Shown one piece after another: positions 27,452 through 36,599 of a stretch of DNA of 63,944 nucleotides. A model generated the notes under the pieces. The model was not told where the DNA came from. It searched no databases and worked only from the letters and a program-made list of their open reading frames with translations. The DNA comes from Flavobacterium undicola (GTDB lineage Bacteria; Bacteroidota; Bacteroidia; Flavobacteriales; Flavobacteriaceae): assembly GCF_009909155.2 (NCBI RefSeq), contig NZ_JAAAPM020000027.1:1-63944 (forward strand), read 5' to 3'. Both the position numbers and the translations under genes were made by a program. Every line of letters begins with the position of its first letter. The stretch's first letter is position 1.

Positions 27452-28468
27452 ATGAAAAAAATAATTTACTTCCTTGCCTTTAACTGTATGGCATCTTGCC
27501 AAAGTATCAAAGAAACCGCTACTAAAAACCTGTTTTTACCAACAAAATATAGCAATACCATTACTGCCAATGAACTAAAAACACATCTGTACATTGTAGC
27601 CAGCGATTCCATGGAAGGAAGAGAAACGGGTTCTATTGGACAAAAAAAAGCGGGTAAATACCTCATTAGTCAATATCAAAAAGACAAAATCCCTTTTCCT
27701 AAAGGAACTCAAAATTATTACCAGCACATTCCTGCGGCATATCTGAATGCTAAAAATAATGAAAACTTACCCGATTCTGAAAACATTTGGTCCTACATAG
27801 AGGGTACTGAAAAACCAGACGAAGTGATTGTTATTTCTGCACATTATGATCATGTAGGTAAAAAAGACAATAGTATATTTTATGGCGCCGATGATGATGG
27901 TTCCGGAACTGTGGCTTTGCTCGAAATTGCTGAAGCTTTCCAATTAGCTAAAAAAGAAGGACACGGTCCAAAACGTTCTATTTTATTTTTGCATGTTACC
28001 GGCGAAGAACACGGCCTGCATGGTTCGCGATATTATAGCGAAAATCCATTATTCCCTTTAAAAAATACTGTTGCCGATATTAATATTGACATGATAGGTC
28101 GTCGTGACGACGCTCATCCAAATTCTAACAACTATGTTTATTTAATTGGAGCCGATAGACTATCGACTGAATTGGATCAAATATGTACCACCGTTAATGA
28201 AAAATATGTTCATTTGAATTTAGATTATAAGTACAATGCGTTAAACGACCCTAATAATTTCTATCGCCGTTCAGACCATTATAATTTTGCAAAAAACGGC
28301 ATTCCGTCTGTTTTTATTTTCAACGGCGTACATGCTGATTATCACCGAAAAACAGATACTCCTGATAAAATAGAATATGATGCTTTGGCAAAAAGAGCCC
28401 AACTTGCATTTAACATTGCCTGGGAATTAGCCAATAGAGAAAACAGAATTGTGGTTAATAAAAAATAA
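27452..28468 (+). CDS. M28 family zinc aminopeptidase, lipoprotein
   Basis: A 338-residue exported peptidase. A lipobox-like N-terminus (FNCMASCQS) suggests lipid attachment at C16. The M28 zinc ligands are seen in order: SAHYDHVG, GADDDGSG, the general base and ligand in TGEEHGLHG, then NIDMIGRRD and a late histidine in FNGVHADYH. It would cleave N-terminal amino acids in the periplasm or on the surface. It is monocistronic and divergent from rocD. Confidence 0.88.
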   Translation: MKKIIYFLAFNCMASCQSIKETATKNLFLPTKYSNTITANELKTHLYIVASDSMEGRETGSIGQKKAGKYLISQYQKDKIPFPKGTQNYYQHIPAAYLNAKNNENLPDSENIWSYIEGTEKPDEVIVISAHYDHVGKKDNSIFYGADDDGSGTVALLEIAEAFQLAKKEGHGPKRSILFLHVTGEEHGLHGSRYYSENPLFPLKNTVADINIDMIGRRDDAHPNSNNYVYLIGADRLSTELDQICTTVNEKYVHLNLDYKYNALNDPNNFYRRSDHYNFAKNGIPSVFIFNGVHADYHRKTDTPDKIEYDALAKRAQLAFNIAWELANRENRIVVNKK

Positions 28469-28799
28469 TAGAGTTTTAGTTGTTACACAAAGATGCACTA
28501 AGAAGACACAAAGATTCGCTAAGTTTTTTTTTAAAAAATTTAAGATAGCCCACAGATTATAACGACAATACAGATAAATACTGATTCTTCAATATTAACT
28601 TCTTTGAGATTCTCTGTGTTTACTTTGTGAATCTTAGCGAAAGTTTAAAAAATCTGTGTAATTAAAGTTTGGCTACATTCAAATTTGTGATAATTAGTAA
28701 AATCTGTGTAAAACTTTTTTTATTTTAAACTTTGTGAACTTAGCGAAAAACTTAGCGAACTTTGCGGTTAAAATTATTACGCAATATCAACATAAAAAA
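28469..28799. other. Intergenic filler with short repeated phrases
   Basis: No gene is seen. The stretch repeats short phrases such as TTAGCGAA, AATCTGTGTAA and CACAAAGAT several times in degenerate form (for example near 28510, 28635, 28650 and 28740), a pattern common in Flavobacterium intergenic DNA. The open frame upstream of the HAD gene (GTG at 28734) falls in this filler and was not used. Confidence 0.5.
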
Positions 28800-29447
28800 A
28801 TGAAATTTAAAGCAGTACTATTCGACCTAGATGGAACTCTGGTTAACTCACTTATAGACATCGCCGATTCGATTAATAAGGTGCTTCAAGAACGCCACTT
28901 CCCTACTCATAGCTATGCCGTTATCAATGATTTTATAGGCAGCGGACTTCGGAATTTGGTTACCAAAGCACTACCTGAAACCCATAAAGACGAAGCAACT
29001 ATCGAAAGTGTTTTTCAAGCCATGATGGTAAATTATCGTGAGAATTGCACCAACAAAACCATAGCTTACGACGGAATTATAGAACTTTTAGATGAGCTAA
29101 AATCCAGAAATATTAAACTGGCCGTATTATCCAATAAAGCCGATGAGCTGACCAAGAAAATTGGACTTACATTATTTCCTGATTATTTCGAAATTGTAAT
29201 GGGTTTAAAAAGCGAGGCAACAAAAAAACCAAATCCTGCAGCTGCAATTGAAATAAGTAGTGATTTAGGATTTTCTTCTGAAGAAGTTCTCTATGTTGGT
29301 GATTCCGGTATTGATATGCAAACAGCAAAAAATGCCAATATGCATGCAGTGGGTGTGCTTTGGGGTTACAGACCAGAAGAAGAATTAAAAGCTGAAGGCG
29401 CTCAATCAATCATCAATCATCCGTTGGAATTATTGGAACTTTTATAA
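28800..29447 (+). CDS. HAD phosphatase, phosphoglycolate-phosphatase-like
   Basis: A 215-residue HAD hydrolase with catalytic FDLDGTLVNS at residues 7-16, motif II LAVLSNKADE, a lysine in KKPNPAA, and motif IV YVGDSGIDMQTA. The cap domain is of the small helical type found in Gph/PpaX-like enzymes, which remove 2-phosphoglycolate. The exact substrate is uncertain. The ATG at 28800 is chosen over an upstream GTG lying in repeat-like DNA. A second HAD gene follows 13 bases later. Confidence 0.85.
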   Translation: MKFKAVLFDLDGTLVNSLIDIADSINKVLQERHFPTHSYAVINDFIGSGLRNLVTKALPETHKDEATIESVFQAMMVNYRENCTNKTIAYDGIIELLDELKSRNIKLAVLSNKADELTKKIGLTLFPDYFEIVMGLKSEATKKPNPAAAIEISSDLGFSSEEVLYVGDSGIDMQTAKNANMHAVGVLWGYRPEEELKAEGAQSIINHPLELLELL

Positions 29448-29460
29448 CTTGAAAGAAACT

Positions 29461-30096
29461 ATGAAATACAAATGCATCATTTTTGATTGTGATGGCGTAC
29501 TGGTAGATAGCGAAGAAATTTCTATTGGTACCTTAGTCAGCATGGCAAAATCACATGGAGCAATCATCGATGAAAACCATGCGCATCAATTATTTTTAGG
29601 AAAATCACTCAAATTTTGTTTCGCCTACATTGCTGATTTGGCTAACAAAAAATTGCCAGCAAATTTTGAAGAGGAATTCAGAGAACGCACTTTCGAAGCC
29701 TTTCAAAAACATTTGAAACCGATAAAAGGAATTCATGAATTATTAGCCAAAATCAACGTTCCAATTGGCGTAGCTTCCAATGGTCCTGCCGATAAAATAA
29801 GACTCAATCTAACCACCACTCAATTAATTGATAAATTTGAAGGAAATATTTTTAGTGCTTACGACATCAACAGTTGGAAACCCAATCCCGAATTATACCT
29901 ACATACTGCCAAAACTATGGGATTTGAAGTCCAGGATTGTGTTGTTATCGAAGACAGTCCAGCAGGCGTTCAAGCAGCTTTAGCTGGAGGTTTTGACGTT
30001 TTTGGTTTTACAAATCACGCTAATTTTGACGCTTTACAGCAAATGAATATTCCTTTATTTGATGATATGGCGCAACTCAATTTACTTTTACAATAA
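29461..30096 (+). CDS. HAD phosphatase, beta-phosphoglucomutase-like branch
   Basis: A 211-residue HAD hydrolase with FDCDGVLVDSEE, PIGVASNGPADK, and KPNPELY followed by VIEDSPAGVQAA. The last motif is typical of the sugar-phosphate phosphatase/beta-phosphoglucomutase group (YieH-, YniC-like). The frame extends to a TTG at 29449; the ATG at 29461 starts at MKYKCIIFDCDG. It forms a run of three closely spaced plus-strand genes with the HAD gene before and the DUF1697 gene after it. Confidence 0.85.
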   Translation: MKYKCIIFDCDGVLVDSEEISIGTLVSMAKSHGAIIDENHAHQLFLGKSLKFCFAYIADLANKKLPANFEEEFRERTFEAFQKHLKPIKGIHELLAKINVPIGVASNGPADKIRLNLTTTQLIDKFEGNIFSAYDINSWKPNPELYLHTAKTMGFEVQDCVVIEDSPAGVQAALAGGFDVFGFTNHANFDALQQMNIPLFDDMAQLNLLLQ

Positions 30097-30103
30097 TTCA
30101 ATT

Positions 30104-30652
30104 ATGACTACACACCTAGCTTTACTTCGCGGTATCAACGTTTCAGGACACAACATGATGAAAATGGATGCTTTGCAAAAAACGTTGGAAAACATTGGTT
30201 TTACTAACGTAACAACTTACATCCAAACCGGAAATGTATTTGTAACAACCGAAGAAGAAAATCCAGCCGCAGTAGGTTTTAAAATCAAACAGGAAATTTT
30301 TAAAGCCTTTGGTCATGATGTTCCTGTAGTGGTAATTAATAAAGCCGATTTAGTATCTTGCCTGAACAACAATCTCTTTCTAAAAGAAAAAGAAGTTGAT
30401 ACTAAAAAACTGTATGTGGCTTTTGTATCGATGGAATTACATAAAGACCGAATTCACGATCTGAAAATGAGTGCTGTAAAACCTGATGAAGTACATATTG
30501 ATAAAAACAGAATTTTTATTAAATATGCTGTTTCTGCTGGCAAAACCAGATTAGATCAAAAATATATCGAAAAAAGATTGAATCTCATAGCTACAATTCG
30601 CAACTGGAATACCGTAAATCAGTTGTTAAAAATGTATGAAGAATTCGAATAA
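30104..30652 (+). CDS. DUF1697 family protein
   Basis: A 182-residue protein matching DUF1697 throughout: HLALLRGINVSGHNMMKMDA at the start, TTYIQTGNVFV, and the C-terminal KTRLDQKYIEKRLNLIATIRNWNTV. Crystal structures of the family show an alpha/beta fold, but I know of no established function. The ATG at 30104 follows the preceding HAD stop by 7 bases. Confidence 0.85.
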   Translation: MTTHLALLRGINVSGHNMMKMDALQKTLENIGFTNVTTYIQTGNVFVTTEEENPAAVGFKIKQEIFKAFGHDVPVVVINKADLVSCLNNNLFLKEKEVDTKKLYVAFVSMELHKDRIHDLKMSAVKPDEVHIDKNRIFIKYAVSAGKTRLDQKYIEKRLNLIATIRNWNTVNQLLKMYEEFE

Positions 30653-30774
30653 GAATAAACAGCAATAACAATCTCACATATTTTTAATCTAAAAATCCGA
30701 ATTCTGCAAAAAGTAGAACTCCTATTTCTAAATCGATAAAAAACACTTGAATCTAAGTAATTTTGATTTAAAAA

Positions 30775-30790
30775 TACGTATTTATACTTA
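30775..30790. promoter_or_regulatory. Crp/Fnr-type dyad before regulator gene
   Basis: TACGTA-TTTA-TACTTA, 9 bases upstream of the -7 box at 30800-30807. The same dyad lies before the nitrate genes, so it suggests that the Crp/Fnr regulator controls its own gene. Confidence 0.65.
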
Positions 30791-30799
30791 TTTTAATCT

Positions 30800-30807
30800 T
30801 ACATTTG
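30800..30807 (+). promoter_or_regulatory. -7 promoter box of Crp/Fnr regulator gene
   Basis: TACATTTG matches TAnnTTTG exactly. A start near 30814 excludes the TTG at 30805 and supports the ATG at 30850. Confidence 0.65.
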
Positions 30808-30849
30808 TTCTATTCAAAACTTGAGTTCAACTCATCAATCAAAGAACAA

Positions 30850-31548
30850 ATGAGAGGAATTACTACTGACTGTACTAGCTGTATCAATGCTAATTGTTTT
30901 ATCAAAAAACATTTGCATCTGGAAAAGATGCAGGATTTTGTTTTAGAAAAAACCAATTATACCTGCAAGAAAGGGCAACAATTCATGATTGAAGGTGCTC
31001 CTATTCAAGGACTTTACTTTATATACAAAGGAAAAGTAAAGGTTCTAAAAACAGGTATTTACGGCAAAGAGCAAATCGTTCGTCTTACCACTGATGGAGA
31101 TACACTGGGTTTCAGGGGGTTTGGAACCAGCAATCGTTACTTGATTGCTGCTTCAGCTATTGAAGATACCGTTTTATGTAATTTTAGTAATGATGTTATG
31201 CATTCCATTCTAAAATCGATTCCTGAATTCACTTATGACATGATGCTTTTTTATGCTGAAGAATTGAATAAGAGTGAAAACAGAGTGAAAAAAATCGCCC
31301 AAATGAATGTGCGTGAAAGAGTTATCGACATCTTATTGTACTTGCTTAAAAAGTTTGGACATACTAACAACTTACTGAATATCAACCTTTCTCGAAAAGA
31401 AATCGCCGATTTTGCCGGAACTACAGATGAGCAAGTAACCCGTATTCTTTCGAGTCTAAAGAAAGAAGGTGCTATCAAAATAATCAATAAAAAAATAGGC
31501 TTACTACAAGTAGATAAATTGAATGCTGAAATTATAGAGCACAAATAA
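30850..31548 (+). CDS. Crp/Fnr-family regulator with N-terminal cysteine cluster
   Basis: A 232-residue transcription factor. Near the N-terminus are C8-x2-C11-x4-C16 (DCTSCINANC), with further cysteines at about 38 and 110. The spacing resembles the Fe-S ligands of FNR (C-x2-C-x5-C plus a distant Cys) but is not identical. A cyclic-nucleotide-type beta-barrel follows (GQQFMIEGAPIQGLYFIYKG), then a dimerisation helix and a helix-turn-helix (RKEIADFAGTTDEQVTRILS) with E-x3-R as in the FNR recognition helix. It probably senses O2 or NO and binds TAMGTA-N4-TACKTA, found before its own gene and the nitrate genes. The longer frame begins at a TTG inside the promoter. Confidence 0.85.
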   Translation: MRGITTDCTSCINANCFIKKHLHLEKMQDFVLEKTNYTCKKGQQFMIEGAPIQGLYFIYKGKVKVLKTGIYGKEQIVRLTTDGDTLGFRGFGTSNRYLIAASAIEDTVLCNFSNDVMHSILKSIPEFTYDMMLFYAEELNKSENRVKKIAQMNVRERVIDILLYLLKKFGHTNNLLNINLSRKEIADFAGTTDEQVTRILSSLKKEGAIKIINKKIGLLQVDKLNAEIIEHK

Positions 31549-31551
31549 TAA

Positions 31552-32601
31552 TTATTCTAAAGCCTTCAAAATGGCTTTTCGCTTTATTTTTCCGCTTTCG
31601 GTTGTGTCAAATTCCGGAATAAAAAATATTGCTTTGGGTTTTTCGTATTTGTCCAAAATAGTAAAAATAGATTCGTCCAGTTCTTGTTTTGCTCCTTCAA
31701 TAAGCAAAACTAATTTTTCGCCTAAATCGGTATCCGGAATTCCTCCTACAAAAAAACGAGCTGGAATTGCATCGGCTAATTTTTCTTCTATTTTTTCAGG
31801 AATCAGTTTGATACCACCGCTATTCACCACATTATCAATACGTCCCAAAAGCACAAATTGATTATCATTGATTATTTGTACCAAATCATTGGTAAACAAA
31901 CGTTCCTCGCTCACTTGTGGCGCATCAATAACCAAACAATCATTTTCATTTTGAGAAATGCTTACATTGGGCAAAATAGAAAAAGCCTGCTCTCCTATTC
32001 TCTTAGCCGCAATATGCGTAATCGTTTCAGTCATTCCATAAGTTTCATAAACTTTTGTATTAATCCCTAAAAGCTTTTCCTCTAATGAACTATCCGTTTT
32101 TGCACCGCCAATAATGAGTTTTTTAACCTTATACAATTCGTTCAATGAATTTTGAACCTGCAAAGGAACCATGGCAACAAAATCATATTCTTTATCAATA
32201 TTAGCCAAAGGATATGAATTTGGCGAAACAAAATCAACTGCCAAACCTAAAATCAAACTTCTTACCAGCATCATCTTTCCGGCAATAAACTGAACAGGTA
32301 AACAACACAAAGCGCTGTCTCCAGGTTTTAATTCGAAAAAATCTCCCGTTGCTAATGCCGAATTAACTAAAGCCTGTTTGCTTTTTCGAATTATCTTAGG
32401 CGATCCTGTAGTTCCAGAAGTTTGCAAATCGATATAAGCATTGGCATCAAACCAATCGAGCAAAAAATCGCCTATGGCTTTTTCGTGCTCATCACCTTCT
32501 TTTATCAAATAATAAGCGGCAATTCGCAATCCATTACTATCAAAATGAACGCCATTGAATTTAAAAAAATTGTGAATGTTTTTATACGTAACTTTTTTCA
32601 T
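31552..32601 (-). CDS. menE: o-Succinylbenzoate-CoA ligase (MenE-like)
   Basis: A 349-residue AMP-forming acyl-CoA ligase, shorter than most (450-500 residues) as usual for Bacteroidetes MenE. Motifs are LQTSGTTGSPKIIRK for ATP, VYETYGMTETITHIA, LLGRIDNVVNSGGIKL, and the late lysine in ESGKIKRKAIL. It activates o-succinylbenzoate in menaquinone synthesis; other men genes are not in the window. It is in line with the CPBP protease gene upstream (3 bases apart). Confidence 0.82.
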   Translation of the reverse strand: MKKVTYKNIHNFFKFNGVHFDSNGLRIAAYYLIKEGDEHEKAIGDFLLDWFDANAYIDLQTSGTTGSPKIIRKSKQALVNSALATGDFFELKPGDSALCCLPVQFIAGKMMLVRSLILGLAVDFVSPNSYPLANIDKEYDFVAMVPLQVQNSLNELYKVKKLIIGGAKTDSSLEEKLLGINTKVYETYGMTETITHIAAKRIGEQAFSILPNVSISQNENDCLVIDAPQVSEERLFTNDLVQIINDNQFVLLGRIDNVVNSGGIKLIPEKIEEKLADAIPARFFVGGIPDTDLGEKLVLLIEGAKQELDESIFTILDKYEKPKAIFFIPEFDTTESGKIKRKAILKALE

Positions 32602-32604
32602 GAA

Positions 32605-33528
32605 TTAATTCTTTACATCGATTCTTCCAGTCAATTTTTCTTTCCAATCAGTCCATTGGTATTTTCTACTAAAAATAAATAAAAGTACAGGATAAACCAG
32701 CACTACCGGCATAATAATATCAAATCCTGCCTGAGGTTCGGATAGATCTTTAAAAACAGAATGGGTTTGAAAAGCCGACCAATCGGAAGTAATCAATAAA
32801 GCGCCAATGAGATTATTAGCAGCATGAAAACCTAAAGCTAATTCGAGACCTTCGTCCATCAAAGTAATGATTCCTAAAAACAATCCTGTCCCAATATAAT
32901 AGACAAAGATGATATTCCCCATTTTTTCCACTTCGGGATTAAAAAGATGCATCGCTCCAAAAATCAACGAAGTCATCAACAAAGGGAACCATTTATTCCG
33001 TGCCAAATTCCCAAAACCCTGCATCAAATAACTTCTAAATACATATTCTTCGGTACTGGTTTGAATAGGAACCAGCGCCACAGCAATAACAAACAAAACA
33101 GCAAAAGGAATGGGTTTGAAATCAAAAACATATAAGTTGGGATTTGAAAAATAAAATACCAAAGTAGACCCAATCGAAAATACAGACCAAAGTCCAAATG
33201 AAAACAAAATCCTGTTCCAATCGACTTTTTTTCTGGAAGTGGTAACCGAAAGAAATGTTTGTTGATGCAAATACCTCACTACAAAATAAATACTGGCTAA
33301 AGCAAATACAAATGAAATTAAGAGCAGGAAAAAAGTCAAATTAGACTCAAAAAAGTGCATGATTCCGTCAGTAGTTGACGGATAAGTTGCTCCTGTTAGA
33401 ATTGTTTTTCCAATTACAGCTATTAACAAAGGAAGCTGTCCCACAAAAGAAGCAGTAATAATGAATACTGACCCCAGTAAATATTTCCAAAATTTATTCT
33501 CCGGACGAATCCCTTGTTCTATAAACAT
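32605..33528 (-). CDS. CPBP-family intramembrane metalloprotease
   Basis: A 307-residue membrane protein with about eight hydrophobic helices. It has the CPBP/Abi (Rce1-like) motifs: EEYVFRSYLMQGF (EExxxR), FGAMHLF (FxxxH) and GFHAANNLIGAL. Family members cleave prenylated or bacteriocin-related proteins in the membrane or confer self-immunity; the substrate here is unknown. It is 3 bases from menE on the same strand. Confidence 0.85.
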   Translation of the reverse strand: MFIEQGIRPENKFWKYLLGSVFIITASFVGQLPLLIAVIGKTILTGATYPSTTDGIMHFFESNLTFFLLLISFVFALASIYFVVRYLHQQTFLSVTTSRKKVDWNRILFSFGLWSVFSIGSTLVFYFSNPNLYVFDFKPIPFAVLFVIAVALVPIQTSTEEYVFRSYLMQGFGNLARNKWFPLLMTSLIFGAMHLFNPEVEKMGNIIFVYYIGTGLFLGIITLMDEGLELALGFHAANNLIGALLITSDWSAFQTHSVFKDLSEPQAGFDIIMPVVLVYPVLLFIFSRKYQWTDWKEKLTGRIDVKN

Positions 33529-33636
33529 CTATTTTATGAATTAAAGTAGTACTATTCAACTTTCAAAAGCTATTTTTGCCTCTTCGAAAATACTTATTTT
33601 ATTTTAAACTAGTTTCAAACTTTAAAAATAGTACTC

Positions 33637-33987
33637 ATGATTGAAGTATATCATAATCCGCGTTGTGGAAAATCAAGAAATTGTCTGGCTTTTTTAGAAA
33701 ATTCAAATCAAGAATATAAAATCATTAAATATCTGGAAGATATTCCTAATCAGGACGAACTGATCAATTTATTAAAAAAATTAGCCATCAAACCCATTGA
33801 ATTAGTTCGTCAAAAAGAGAAAATTTGGATTGACAATTTTAAAAATCAGGAAATGACAGATGAAGCAATAATCCAAGCCCTTATTGCAAATCCTATTTTA
33901 ATTGAAAGACCTATTATCATCAAAGGAGACAAAGCCATTATAGCCCGTGAAGCCGATAAAATAGAAGCTTTTTTTAAAGCGAAATAA
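33637..33987 (+). CDS. ArsC-family (Spx-like thioredoxin fold) protein
   Basis: A 116-residue thioredoxin-fold protein of the glutaredoxin-dependent arsenate reductase family. The active cysteine is C10 in HNPRCGKSRN, and arginine-containing segments (ELVRQKE, LIERPIIIK) match the arsenate-binding region. A further cysteine at position 16 is unusual. No other ars gene is nearby, so the true role may be general redox rather than arsenate resistance. Confidence 0.82.
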   Translation: MIEVYHNPRCGKSRNCLAFLENSNQEYKIIKYLEDIPNQDELINLLKKLAIKPIELVRQKEKIWIDNFKNQEMTDEAIIQALIANPILIERPIIIKGDKAIIAREADKIEAFFKAK

Positions 33988-34069
33988 TCAATTTAACATT
34001 TATTTAATATATCGCTGTTAAACCAAATTCCGTTTTTCGATTCCTAACACAAACATTAAAATAAAAAAA

Positions 34070-36562
34070 ATGCGACAACCATTAAGATTCATTTTAAGTC
34101 TCACCTTACTTTTTACTTGCCTGAGCAGTTTTGCTAAAATAGGAGATCCTGTAATTGATCCAACCAAAGAAAGAGTAAAGATTTCAGGGACTGTAATTGA
34201 AAAAGTAAGCAAACAACCCTTAGAATACGCTACAATAACCATTACTGATACTAAAAACCCAAAAGCTATTGCTGGTGGAATTACCAATGCTAAAGGTAAT
34301 TTTTCTATCGAAGTGGCTCCTGGAATCTACAATATAAAAATTGAATTTATTTCTTTCAAGTCAATTCAATTTAGCCAACGCAGTCTGGAAAAAAACACCG
34401 ATTTAGGAACTATTGCACTGGCTGAAGATGTTGCGCAATTAAACGAAGTTGTGGTTCGTGCCGAGAAATCGACTGTCGAAATTAAATTAGACAAAAAAGT
34501 GTACAATGTAGGTCAGGACATGATTGTAAAAGGAGGAACAGTAAGCGATGTACTGGAAAATGTTCCTTCGGTTACGGTAGATGTTGAAGGAAATGTAAGT
34601 TTGCGTGGAAACGAAAACGTGCGTATTTTTATCGATGGTCGTCCTTCAAACTCTTTGAACATGGCTGAAGCTTTACGTCAAATTCCTGCAGATGCTATTG
34701 ATAAAGTAGAAGTAATAACGAATCCGTCAGCACGTTATGATGCCGAAGGTGGAGCCGGAATTCTAAATATTATTTTGAAAAAAGGAAAAAACTTAGGTTT
34801 CAACGGAAGTTTTATCGCCTCAACTGGAATTCCTGAAACCTATGGTATCAGTGGTGATTTGAATTTTAAAACTAAAAAATTAAACTTCTTTACTTCTACC
34901 GGATACAATTACAGAACTAATGAAGGTGCTGGTTTAACAAACTCTAAATTATTAGACAGTAATAAAAACATCATTGGTTACACTGATGAAGACAAAAGTA
35001 CAGAACGTATCCGAAAAGGACTTTCTAGTAAAACTGGAGTAGAATGGACTATTGCTCCTAATACTTTTTGGACAAACTCTATAAGTTATAGAGACAATAG
35101 CGGTACTAACTATGATAACGTAAGATACCTTTCTTATGATCAAAACCACAACTACACTTCTACTCGTTACCGTAATGGTGAAGGAGATGATATAGGCAAG
35201 GATTTAGAACTCAGTTCTAATTTCTTAAAAAACTTCAATGATAAAGGACATAAATGGACAGTTGACCTTTCTTATGCTACTAATAAAGATGCCGATAATT
35301 CGTTAATCACAGACCAAACCGTTGGAAGTAGTGACCCGATAAAAATTAATGAAACTTCAAATAATCAAAAGCAATATCAATTTCAGGCTCAAACAGACTA
35401 TGTTTTACCTTTTGAAAACGGAAGCCAATTTGAAGCAGGTTACAAAGGAAACTTCAATAATTTAAGAAACCCTTATGAAGTTATAGCAGATGGTTCAGTC
35501 AATAACTATCTTTCAAACACCTTAGAATACAAAGAACGTATCAATGCTTTGTACACTCAGTATGGATTTAAACTGAATAAATTCTCTTATTTATTTGGTC
35601 TACGTTGGGAAGATACTAATATTGAAATCAATTCTTTGCGTGAACCCAATATAAGTTACAATACAAAAAAATACAACAACTTTTTCCCTAGTGCGTTTAT
35701 TAACTATGAGCTTTCAGACGAAAGTAGTTTATCTTTAAGCTATAGTAAACGTTTGTCAAGACCTAGAGGACGTTTCTTAAATCCAGCTACTAACTATTCA
35801 AGTAACATTAACCTGTTTAGAGGTAATCCTGATTTGAATCCTTCTTTTACTGATAAATTTGATATTGGTTATTTAATGCGTTGGGACAAATTAACTTTCA
35901 GTACTTCGATGTATTTTGAAAACACTAAAAATGTATTTTCATTCGTTCGTACTGAAACAGGAGATTATGTGGGTAATAACCCAGTTGTCTTAAGCAGTCC
36001 TATAAACATTGGTAAAGAACAACAATTTGGGATGGAATTCACTTTGAACTACAGTCCACTTAAAATTTGGAAATTAAACAGTAGTTTCAACCTTTCCAAT
36101 GCCAAAACAACAGGAAGTTATACATACAAAAATGTAAACAATGAAGAAAAAACACAAGACCTTAACAACGAAGCTTTCTCTTGGTTTTCTAGATTAAATT
36201 CTCGTTTGACATTGCCATACAAAATCGATTGGCAAATCAACGGAATGTATTTTGGACCTAAAAAAACAGCTCAAGGAAAGAGTTTAGGTAATTATGTTAT
36301 TAATACCGCTTTAAGCAAAGATGTCTTAAAAGACAAGGGAACAATTGCTTTCAATATAAGTGACATTTTCAATTCCAGAAAAATGAAATCGGAAACTAAT
36401 TTACCAAGCGTTATTTCTTATAGTGAATTTCAGTTCAGAAGAAGACAATTCAACCTGTCATTCACTTACCGTTTGAACATGAAAAAAACGGATAAAAATA
36501 AAAACAACCAGAAAAACAACAATGACGGCGGCGGAGACGGAGGAGGAGATTTCCCTGGATAA
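34070..36562 (+). CDS. TonB-dependent receptor / outer-membrane beta-barrel protein
   Basis: An 830-residue outer-membrane protein. The signal peptide ends near SSFAKIG (residue 24). A carboxypeptidase-like regulatory domain occupies residues 40-125 (VKISGTVIEKVSKQPLEYA), then a plug (VSDVLENVPSVTVDVEGNV, VEVITNPSARYDAEGGAGI) and a large barrel. It ends in an unusual glycine/aspartate-rich tail (GGGDGGGDFPG) instead of an aromatic terminal strand. No SusD partner is present, so it is not a classic glycan-uptake pair. Its substrate is unknown. Confidence 0.87.
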   Translation: MRQPLRFILSLTLLFTCLSSFAKIGDPVIDPTKERVKISGTVIEKVSKQPLEYATITITDTKNPKAIAGGITNAKGNFSIEVAPGIYNIKIEFISFKSIQFSQRSLEKNTDLGTIALAEDVAQLNEVVVRAEKSTVEIKLDKKVYNVGQDMIVKGGTVSDVLENVPSVTVDVEGNVSLRGNENVRIFIDGRPSNSLNMAEALRQIPADAIDKVEVITNPSARYDAEGGAGILNIILKKGKNLGFNGSFIASTGIPETYGISGDLNFKTKKLNFFTSTGYNYRTNEGAGLTNSKLLDSNKNIIGYTDEDKSTERIRKGLSSKTGVEWTIAPNTFWTNSISYRDNSGTNYDNVRYLSYDQNHNYTSTRYRNGEGDDIGKDLELSSNFLKNFNDKGHKWTVDLSYATNKDADNSLITDQTVGSSDPIKINETSNNQKQYQFQAQTDYVLPFENGSQFEAGYKGNFNNLRNPYEVIADGSVNNYLSNTLEYKERINALYTQYGFKLNKFSYLFGLRWEDTNIEINSLREPNISYNTKKYNNFFPSAFINYELSDESSLSLSYSKRLSRPRGRFLNPATNYSSNINLFRGNPDLNPSFTDKFDIGYLMRWDKLTFSTSMYFENTKNVFSFVRTETGDYVGNNPVVLSSPINIGKEQQFGMEFTLNYSPLKIWKLNSSFNLSNAKTTGSYTYKNVNNEEKTQDLNNEAFSWFSRLNSRLTLPYKIDWQINGMYFGPKKTAQGKSLGNYVINTALSKDVLKDKGTIAFNISDIFNSRKMKSETNLPSVISYSEFQFRRRQFNLSFTYRLNMKKTDKNKNNQKNNNDGGGDGGGDFPG

Positions 36563-36568
36563 TACAAC

Positions 36569-36597
36569 AAAAAGACTCGTAAAAACGGGTCTTTTTT
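36569..36597 (+). terminator. Rho-independent terminator of TonB receptor gene
   Basis: AAAAAGACTCG pairs with CGGGTCTTTTTT around a short A-rich loop, directly after the receptor stop codon. Confidence 0.8.
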
Positions 36598-36599
36598 AT

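Noticed and set aside
30805..30849. 15-codon upstream extension of the Crp/Fnr regulator
   Set aside because: It starts with TTG inside the -7 box TACATTTG, so it cannot be part of the transcript from that promoter.
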